From Bacteroidales bacterium (GTDB lineage: Bacteria; Bacteroidota; Bacteroidia; Bacteroidales; UBA7960): a stretch of DNA of 5,211 nucleotides. Below the pieces are notes generated by a model, which saw only the letters and a program-made list of their open reading frames with translations, had not been told where the DNA came from and did not search any database. Every line of letters starts with the position of its first letter. The stretch's first letter is position 1. Where the stretch lies: contig PWND01000345.1 in the NCBI GenBank assembly GCA_003557965.1, positions 1 through 5,211 of the forward strand, given 5' to 3'. This document shows positions 1-5,211 of the stretch, one piece after another. The position numbers and the translations under genes are program-made.

Positions 1-18
1 AATCTAGGCTAAAACTAC
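1..18. other. Partial spacer at left edge, copy of the spacer at 181-215
   Basis: These 18 bases are identical to the last 18 bases (198-215) of the complete 35-bp spacer at 181-215. The window therefore starts inside a duplicated spacer. Confidence 0.95.
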
Positions 19-48
19 ATTTCAATTCCACTTTGGTACGATTGATAG
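19..48 (-). repeat. Consensus CRISPR repeat unit (first copy)
   Basis: This is a representative full-length repeat; 77 other copies are identical by eye. Numbering on the plus strand: TCAAT at 4-8 can pair with ATTGA at 23-27, and CCA at 10-12 with TGG at 16-18 around a CTT loop, so folding is weak and interrupted. The repeat also contains GTAC at 18-21. Read on the minus strand it ends GGAATTGAAAT, so Cas6 cleavage 8 nt from that end would leave the handle AUUGAAAU. Read on the plus strand the last 8 nt are ATTGATAG, a poorer match to the usual AUUGAAA handle. Each repeat also carries TTGAAA (minus) and TTGATA (plus), which resemble -35 hexamers. Confidence 0.97.
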
Positions 49-348
49 CCTAATACGCAGTATAATAATGAAGTGAAGTTTATGACATTTCAATTCCACT
101 TTGGTACGATTGATAGAATAAATAGAAATAAGTCGTGTCAACAATTCTTTATTTCAATTCCACTTTGGTACGATTGATAGTGAGGAAGGATTACTTGAAT
201 CTAGGCTAAAACTACATTTCAATTCCACTTTGGTACGATTGATAGCCTAATACGCAGTATAATAATGAAGTGAAGTTTATGACATTTCAATTCCACTTTG
301 GTACGATTGATAGCTTTATGATTTAAGGAGATTATCTCTAATAACTGC

Positions 349-377
349 ATTTCAATTCCACTTTGTACGATTGATAG
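349..377 (-). repeat. Variant 29-bp CRISPR repeat (single-base deletion)
   Basis: This is the only repeat that differs from consensus: it reads CACTTTGTACG where all others read CACTTTGGTACG, so one G of the GG pair is missing. On the inferred sense (minus) strand CC becomes C in the middle of the repeat, between the weak stem and the cleavage region. Both repeat ends are intact, so the handle and the spacer junctions are unchanged. It lies between the spacers at 314-348 and 378-416. A sequencing or assembly indel cannot be excluded. Confidence 0.9.
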
Positions 378-416
378 CTGCCACCCCTTCTTCTTTTCCC
401 TATCACCTTCTTCATC
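378..416. other. Spacer with strong pyrimidine bias
   Basis: This 39-bp spacer has 34 pyrimidines on the plus strand, giving a purine-rich strand on the inferred crRNA sense. The minus strand is open for 13 codons as DEEGDREKKKGWQ, a charged low-complexity stretch. That fits a protospacer in a coding region for a lysine/glutamate-rich segment, but a frame this short is weak evidence. Confidence 0.6.
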
Positions 417-778
417 ATTTCAATTCCACTTTGGTACGATTGATAGAAATAGTTGAATATTGTGAAATTGCGTCTGTTGAACATTTCAATTCCACTTTGG
501 TACGATTGATAGAAACTTGATTTATGACAAAGGGGCTGAAATTGCTTATTTCAATTCCACTTTGGTACGATTGATAGAAAAATTCTTTCATGTGACATTT
601 ATACTAAAACTGTTATTTCAATTCCACTTTGGTACGATTGATAGATCCTATTGTTTGTAATTATTTTGCTTTTTGCATTTTAATTTCAATTCCACTTTGG
701 TACGATTGATAGATGTACTTCCACAAATCATCACTAAATAATATAAACATTTCAATTCCACTTTGGTACGATTGATAG

Positions 779-814
779 AGATAGGGTGATAAGGGAATTA
801 AGGTTAAGGAAATT
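779..814. other. Spacer lacking any C on the plus strand
   Basis: This 36-bp spacer consists only of A, G and T on the plus strand. Its source is not recognised. Confidence 0.6.
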
Positions 815-2162
815 ATTTCAATTCCACTTTGGTACGATTGATAGAGATGATTCTTTTTCTTATTATTTTAGTGCTTATGAATTTCAATTCCACTTTGGTA
901 CGATTGATAGTTTTTGTTCAAATCTTATATGCAAGCAAGGAATTAAATTTCAATTCCACTTTGGTACGATTGATAGACATTTCCTGACTACAACATAGAA
1001 AGAGAATTTTCATTTCAATTCCACTTTGGTACGATTGATAGCAGGACGTTCAAATAAAGTAAGAGTGTCCTTATAAATTTCAATTCCACTTTGGTACGAT
1101 TGATAGGATATAAAGCCCCGAGTAATTGAAGACATAAAAACAAATTTCAATTCCACTTTGGTACGATTGATAGATTGAGTGTAACTTCAACCCTAATGAA
1201 ATAATAAATTTCAATTCCACTTTGGTACGATTGATAGTCGTAGCACTTGCACACAAAATAGCCATAAACACAATGATTTCAATTCCACTTTGGTACGATT
1301 GATAGCAGTAACATAATCCCCTGAAACTTTACCTATCATTTATTTCAATTCCACTTTGGTACGATTGATAGTTAATAATTCACTGGATAATTTAATGAAA
1401 TTAACCAATTTCAATTCCACTTTGGTACGATTGATAGAATGAAGGTCATGCACTTCCAAGTTGTCAGAATTGATTTCAATTCCACTTTGGTACGATTGAT
1501 AGTCAAATAAATTTTCAAAGTCCTTTCTGTTTGCTACATTTCAATTCCACTTTGGTACGATTGATAGCAGCGTCCTACCTCGCCTGTAGTTTAGTGTATT
1601 TTGAAATTTCAATTCCACTTTGGTACGATTGATAGTTCCTGTCCCGTAAAGATTGTAAATAATTTTTAATTATTTCAATTCCACTTTGGTACGATTGATA
1701 GATAATCCATTTCGTCAGTGTCCAAATCAAATATCCATTTCAATTCCACTTTGGTACGATTGATAGTGAATGCAATGAATGTGAACGTTACGACGATTGT
1801 AATTTCAATTCCACTTTGGTACGATTGATAGTCAACATTGTGAAACATTAAATAATATTTTTCCTAAATATTTCAATTCCACTTTGGTACGATTGATAGT
1901 TTATCAAGAAGTATTCAGGCAGTACCATATATAATTTCAATTCCACTTTGGTACGATTGATAGCAACTTCGTTTATCTCTCCATCCCAAACATATACCTT
2001 ATTTCAATTCCACTTTGGTACGATTGATAGAAATCTAACCTTACAAGAAATGGACTGTTTAGTTGATTTCAATTCCACTTTGGTACGATTGATAGTCGCT
2101 GGTTCAACTATCGACCAGTTAGAGTGTATTTCATTTCAATTCCACTTTGGTACGATTGATAG

Positions 2163-2199
2163 AATTTAAAAAATGGCAACAACAAAGAGCAAAAGATTC
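2163..2199. other. Spacer resembling a gene start (plus strand)
   Basis: An A/T-only stretch leads to ATG at 2173-2175, followed by an open frame MATTKSKRF to the end of the spacer. This looks like the translation start of a gene in the targeted element, with an A-rich upstream region and no clear Shine-Dalgarno motif. On minus-strand transcription the crRNA would be antisense to that message. Confidence 0.4.
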
Positions 2200-2359
2200 A
2201 TTTCAATTCCACTTTGGTACGATTGATAGAAAACACGTACGTAAATAATAAAACCCACTCTAATATTTCAATTCCACTTTGGTACGATTGATAGAAGAAA
2301 AAATGGGCGCTTGTAGTTGCAGCTATACTATTTCAATTCCACTTTGGTACGATTGATAG

Positions 2360-2399
2360 GATAAGAGACAAAAGGATCAATAGGAATAAGCGTCATGAT
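2360..2399. other. Longest spacer of the array (40 bp)
   Basis: At 40 bp this is the longest spacer; the commonest lengths are 35 and 36 bp. The minus strand is open as IMTLIPIDPFVSY. Both flanking repeats are perfect, so the extra length belongs to the spacer. Confidence 0.7.
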
Positions 2400-2794
2400 A
2401 TTTCAATTCCACTTTGGTACGATTGATAGATACCGGCCAGAGATGTACGGTAAGGATGAATATGAATTTCAATTCCACTTTGGTACGATTGATAGCCTTT
2501 ATGTTTTTGCACCAGCTGCGGCTCTCCCGCATTTCAATTCCACTTTGGTACGATTGATAGAAAATTCCCTGTCGCTGCATCTGTTTTATCAATAAAATTT
2601 CAATTCCACTTTGGTACGATTGATAGCCTGCCGATGTTATTGACTTCATGCTACAATTTCGATTTCAATTCCACTTTGGTACGATTGATAGGAAGAAAGG
2701 TAAAAACGCAAATGTTTCGACAAATTTTTATTTCAATTCCACTTTGGTACGATTGATAGTCTATGTCGCAAATTCGCAAGAAACAGAATATGTG

Positions 2795-2956
2795 ATTTCA
2801 ATTCCACTTTGGTACGATTGATAGCGTTGGCATGCACTCACACCAGCTCAGCGCGCACAAATTTCAATTCCACTTTGGTACGATTGATAGCGTTGGCATG
2901 CACTCACACCAGCTCAGCGCGCACAAATTTCAATTCCACTTTGGTACGATTGATAG
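2795..2956. repeat. Tandem duplication of one repeat-spacer unit, period 66 bp
   Basis: The 36-bp spacer at 2825-2860 recurs without change at 2891-2926, each flanked by perfect repeats (2795, 2861, 2927). The spacer is about 61% GC (22 of 36), well above most others here, and its plus strand is open as RWHALTPAQRAQ. Exact identity points to a recent unequal crossover or replication slippage between repeats rather than two independent captures. Confidence 0.96.
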
Positions 2957-3021
2957 TACGATGCTAGTGATGGTACACGAGGAGCTTCATTATTTCAATT
3001 CCACTTTGGTACGATTGATAG

Positions 3022-3056
3022 TCTTTTGAATAAGATACTTGAGGATTGATTATGTT
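3022..3056. other. Spacer resembling an operon gene junction (plus strand)
   Basis: Read on the plus strand, an open frame LLNKILED ends at TGA (3047-3049), and a new ATG lies at 3052-3054. GAGG at 3041-3044 sits where a Shine-Dalgarno would. This packing is typical of closely spaced phage or plasmid genes, so the protospacer probably spans the end of one gene and the start of the next. The inference rests on 35 bp. Confidence 0.4.
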
Positions 3057-3286
3057 ATTTCAATTCCACTTTGGTACGATTGATAGTTTGTATCAGATTT
3101 TGAATATTAAAAACGTCTAACCAGATTTCAATTCCACTTTGGTACGATTGATAGGGTGTCCGGTTTAGCCCAGCGATAATCTTCAGAACATTATTTCAAT
3201 TCCACTTTGGTACGATTGATAGTTCACACCCTTGCGACCGATACCACTTTACCCATATTTCAATTCCACTTTGGTACGATTGATAG

Positions 3287-3320
3287 TTTAAGAATTTCAT
3301 TATACTCTCCTTTCAGTTTT
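3287..3320. other. Spacer resembling a ribosome binding site plus start codon (minus strand)
   Basis: On the minus strand AAAGGAG (3307-3313) is followed, after a 6-base gap, by ATG (CAT at 3298-3300 on plus) and the codons AAA TTC TTA. This is a near-ideal Shine-Dalgarno and start-codon arrangement, so the protospacer probably covers the start of a gene in the invading element. It suggests the target uses strong Shine-Dalgarno sites. In the array itself it would open only a short chance frame. Confidence 0.5.
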
Positions 3321-3416
3321 ATTTCAATTCCACTTTGGTACGATTGATAGAACTCAGCTAATTGTCTACTCAAATCCTCAAATACTATTTCAATTCCACT
3401 TTGGTACGATTGATAG

Positions 3417-3453
3417 TTTGCCATAATTATTATATTATATACAACCGACTTTG
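3417..3453. other. Very AT-rich spacer with TATAAT motifs and a start codon (minus strand)
   Basis: On the minus strand two overlapping TATAAT hexamers (plus 3434-3439 and 3429-3434) precede an ATG (CAT at 3422-3424) followed by GCA AA. This looks like an upstream region and gene start of the targeted element. The adjacent repeat supplies TTGAAA (plus 3455-3460) 15 bases before the first TATAAT, so a chance internal promoter is possible. The 15-base gap is shorter than the usual 17. Confidence 0.35.
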
Positions 3454-3950
3454 ATTTCAATTCCACTTTGGTACGATTGATAGTTTGCTCCCATTCCTTG
3501 CTCAAGTCACGTGGGACGCATTTCAATTCCACTTTGGTACGATTGATAGTCCCTGCTGAAGGAGAAGAAAATTGGTATATTTTAATTATTTCAATTCCAC
3601 TTTGGTACGATTGATAGTTATCAATGCCATACTGATTCTCGTGTTCATTCCATCGATTTCAATTCCACTTTGGTACGATTGATAGTTTGCTTGTTCCCGT
3701 GCATACCGCATTATTAATGAATTTCAATTCCACTTTGGTACGATTGATAGTTTTGTAATTCAGCAATGAAATCTACCTTATCCCACATTTCAATTCCACT
3801 TTGGTACGATTGATAGTTGCCGGAACGCTTCTGACCTCATATACCAGGACTGAATTTCAATTCCACTTTGGTACGATTGATAGAGTCTGTGATTATTGAA
3901 TACACATAATCATTTTTAATATTTCAATTCCACTTTGGTACGATTGATAG

Positions 3951-3988
3951 AAGCCTTTGAAACCCTTTGTGAAGGGTTCGGAATGCTT
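3951..3988. other. Nearly palindromic spacer able to fold into a hairpin
   Basis: In this 38-bp spacer AACCCTT (3961-3967) pairs with AAGGGTT (3972-3978) around a TGTG loop. AAGC (3951-3954) pairs with GCTT (3985-3988), and two further A-T pairs lie between, about the same axis. That is 13 Watson-Crick pairs out of 19, and the dyad falls exactly at the spacer centre. No T-run follows the stem, so it is not a standard intrinsic terminator within the array. In the source element it may be a terminator stem, an operator or a structured coding segment. Confidence 0.8.
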
Positions 3989-4676
3989 ATTTCAATTCCA
4001 CTTTGGTACGATTGATAGTTGCTGTCTATTTCGGTGATCAACACTTTGAGACTATATTTCAATTCCACTTTGGTACGATTGATAGACCACAAGCTCACCT
4101 CAAATTACTGCAATTCCCGAATTTCAATTCCACTTTGGTACGATTGATAGGATTTAGGTAAATACAAAAACAATGAAGCAGATATAGATTTCAATTCCAC
4201 TTTGGTACGATTGATAGTTTTTGTTGATGATCCCCGACAAGCTACGTATAGGATTTCAATTCCACTTTGGTACGATTGATAGTGACTGCACAGATAGCGA
4301 CAGAGATTTATAACCAAATTTCAATTCCACTTTGGTACGATTGATAGAGCAACAAGCAAAAAAACCATTACCGGCGAAAAGCCATTTCAATTCCACTTTG
4401 GTACGATTGATAGAATTATTGAAGCAGTCATAAAACGTGCTACAATCATTTCAATTCCACTTTGGTACGATTGATAGAACCGATTGAGCAGGTTGCTAAG
4501 TTTGATGAAAATACATTTCAATTCCACTTTGGTACGATTGATAGTTAGCATATCGCAGGTTAGCCTCTTGCAAATCAGCAATTTCAATTCCACTTTGGTA
4601 CGATTGATAGTTTACACAACATTAACATATTCGACTCTGTAAGGAAATTTCAATTCCACTTTGGTACGATTGATAG

Positions 4677-4712
4677 AAGAAAAACATGCTTAGGTTTTAA
4701 ATGGTTTTTTGA
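4677..4712. other. Spacer with a stop-start junction (plus strand)
   Basis: The first frame reads KKNMLRF and stops at TAA (4698-4700). An ATG follows at once (4701-4703) and reads MVF before TGA at 4710-4712. A stop directly abutting an ATG can mark a gene junction in the target, but the second frame closes after three codons, so this is weak and possibly chance. Confidence 0.2.
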
Positions 4713-5176
4713 ATTTCAATTCCACTTTGGTACGATTGATAGTAACTGTCTTCATCGTTAGCATCGATTGAAACACCTATTTCAATTCCACTTTGGTACG
4801 ATTGATAGTAGAATTATTACCCTACCTTTAGAACCGCCAACCGGATTTCAATTCCACTTTGGTACGATTGATAGAAGTGGGAGAGAAAAACATAGATGGG
4901 GATCGAATATATTTCAATTCCACTTTGGTACGATTGATAGCCTGCACGCAATCCTGGTCGGCTCACGATCTATCCCATTTCAATTCCACTTTGGTACGAT
5001 TGATAGTATTTAAGACAATTCTCGGCTACTGATTTTTCGCTTAATTTCAATTCCACTTTGGTACGATTGATAGCCCTAACGGGTTTGCGGAATTATAAAC
5101 TGAATCAGTATTTCAATTCCACTTTGGTACGATTGATAGCTGAGAACGATTGTGGGTCCTAGCCCGGGAGATTTGA

Positions 5177-5211
5177 ATTTCAATTCCACTTTGGTACGAT
5201 TGATAGAGATA
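5177..5211 (-). CRISPR. Last visible repeat and partial spacer at right edge
   Basis: A perfect repeat (5177-5206) is followed by five bases, AGATA, of a truncated spacer. The repeat shows no decay and no leader begins here, so the array continues to the right. If transcription is from the minus strand, the leader and the newest spacers lie in that direction. Confidence 0.95.

Larger units (their letters stand above)
1..313. repeat. Segmental duplication within the array, period 197 bp (three units)
   Basis: Bases 1-116 equal 198-313: the partial spacer A, a repeat, the 38-bp spacer B (49-86) and its following repeat recur as 181-215, 216-245, 246-283 and 284-313. The spacer between the copies (C, 117-150) and the one after the second copy (D, 314-348) are unrelated. 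The order is A-B-C-A-B-D. Identity stops exactly at a repeat boundary (116/117 against 313/314), as expected for recombination between repeats. Confidence 0.95.
1..5211 (-). CRISPR. CRISPR array interior, 79 repeats, probably type I-B-like
   Basis: A 30-bp direct repeat (ATTTCAATTCC...CGATTGATAG on the plus strand) alternates with 34-40 bp spacers that are unique except for two duplications. Repeat starts: 19, 87, 151, 216, 284, 349 (29 bp), 417, 483, 548, 615, 683, 749, 815, 881, 947, 1012, 1077, 1144, 1208, 1276, 1342, 1408, 1473, 1538, 1606, 1672, 1737, 1802, 1870, 1934, 2001, 2066, 2133, 2200, 2265, 2330, 2400, 2466, 2531, 2597, 2662, 2730, 2795, 2861, 2927, 2992, 3057, 3125, 3193, 3257, 3321, 3387, 3454, 3520, 3588, 3656, 3721, 3787, 3854, 3921, 3989, 4056, 4121, 4188, 4253, 4318, 4384, 4448, 4515, 4581, 4647, 4713, 4779, 4845, 4911, 4977, 5044, 5110, 5177. 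Both edges are cut inside a spacer. Known of the family: the precursor RNA is cut in each repeat, leaving an 8-nt 5' handle. Minus-strand transcription is inferred from the reverse-complement end GGAATTGAAAT (about 75% sure). No cas gene or leader is visible, so the subtype rests on the repeat alone. No protein or RNA gene is seen anywhere in the window. Confidence 0.99.

Noticed and set aside
49..86. TATAAT in the duplicated 38-bp spacer, 13 bases after the repeat's TTGATA (plus strand), as a promoter
   Set aside because: The gap is too short for a normal -35/-10 pair, and the direction opposes the inferred array transcription.
786..998. Open frame of 70 codons with a repeated FQFHFGTID peptide, and similar frames at 1948-2169, 2395-2595, 2832-3029 and 4768-5013
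   Set aside because: The repeated peptide is the CRISPR repeat translated in an open frame. The frames run through unrelated spacers and end where a spacer or frame shift brings a stop. No conserved protein or consistent ribosome binding site is present.
2099..2118. Short inverted repeat CTGGT / ACCAG within a spacer
   Set aside because: A 5-bp stem with a 10-base loop is common by chance and has no supporting context.
2235..2243. ACGTACGT-type palindrome in the spacer at 2230-2264
   Set aside because: An 8-base palindrome is expected occasionally in 2.8 kb of spacer sequence. There is no sign of a functional site.
2377..2649. Minus-strand frames with YQSYQSGIE / INRTKVELK / LSIVPKWN repeats, also at 1080-1271, 3260-3532, 3916-4098, 4105-4317 and 4387-4593
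   Set aside because: These peptides are the reverse complement of the CRISPR repeat in its different frames. They are array artefacts, not a tandem-repeat protein.
4765..4774. CGATTGAAAC inside a spacer, resembling the canonical end of a type I-B/III repeat
   Set aside because: It is ten bases long with no further repeat similarity around it, and it lies inside a normal 36-bp spacer between perfect repeats. It is most likely chance.
1..5211. Minisatellite or tandem-repeat locus rather than CRISPR
   Set aside because: The intervening sequences are unrelated to each other apart from two exact duplications, and they keep a narrow 34-40 bp length. That is the CRISPR pattern; a minisatellite would have related units throughout.

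Overview
The whole window is the interior of one very long CRISPR array. I see 79 direct repeats and 78 complete spacers. Partial spacers lie at both edges (1-18 and 5207-5211), so the array continues past both ends. There is no leader, no cas gene, no degenerate terminal repeat, no tRNA or rRNA and no believable protein-coding gene. Open reading frames up to about 90 codons exist on both strands, but they are artefacts. The 30-bp repeat has no stop in two of its plus-strand frames, so chance frames run through several units and give a repeated FQFHFGTID-like peptide (plus strand) or YQSYQSGIE / INRTKVELK (minus strand).

The repeat is 30 bp. On the plus strand it begins ATTTCAATTCC and ends GGTACGATTGATAG. 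By my reading 78 of 79 copies are identical; the sixth (349-377) has lost one G and is 29 bp. Spacers are 34-40 bp with a mean of about 36. The reverse complement of the repeat ends GGAATTGAAAT and contains ATCGTACC. This matches the type I-B/III repeat family whose 8-nt crRNA 5' handle is ATTGAAA(C/G/T). I therefore infer transcription from the minus strand, with the leader beyond base 5211 and the older, trailer-side spacers on the left. The plus-strand end (ATTGATAG) also resembles a handle, so this is not certain. Subtype I-B is the best guess from the repeat alone. Repeats of this family occur in Clostridia and related Firmicutes, Fusobacteria, Bacteroidota and some thermophiles. The AT-rich spacers fit a low-GC host or its phages, but the taxon cannot be fixed here.

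Layout: (i) 1-313 holds a segmental duplication in which 1-116 equals 198-313, a 197-bp period of three units; (ii) 314-2794 holds unique spacers, with the shortened repeat near its left end; (iii) 2795-2956 holds a perfect 66-bp tandem duplication of a GC-rich spacer; (iv) 2957-5211 holds unique spacers, including a nearly palindromic one (3951-3988) and several that look like gene starts or gene junctions of the targeted elements. All spacers would act through one system: the array is transcribed as a long precursor, cut within each repeat (by Cas6 in type I-B/III), and each spacer guides interference. None of the Cas machinery lies in this window.
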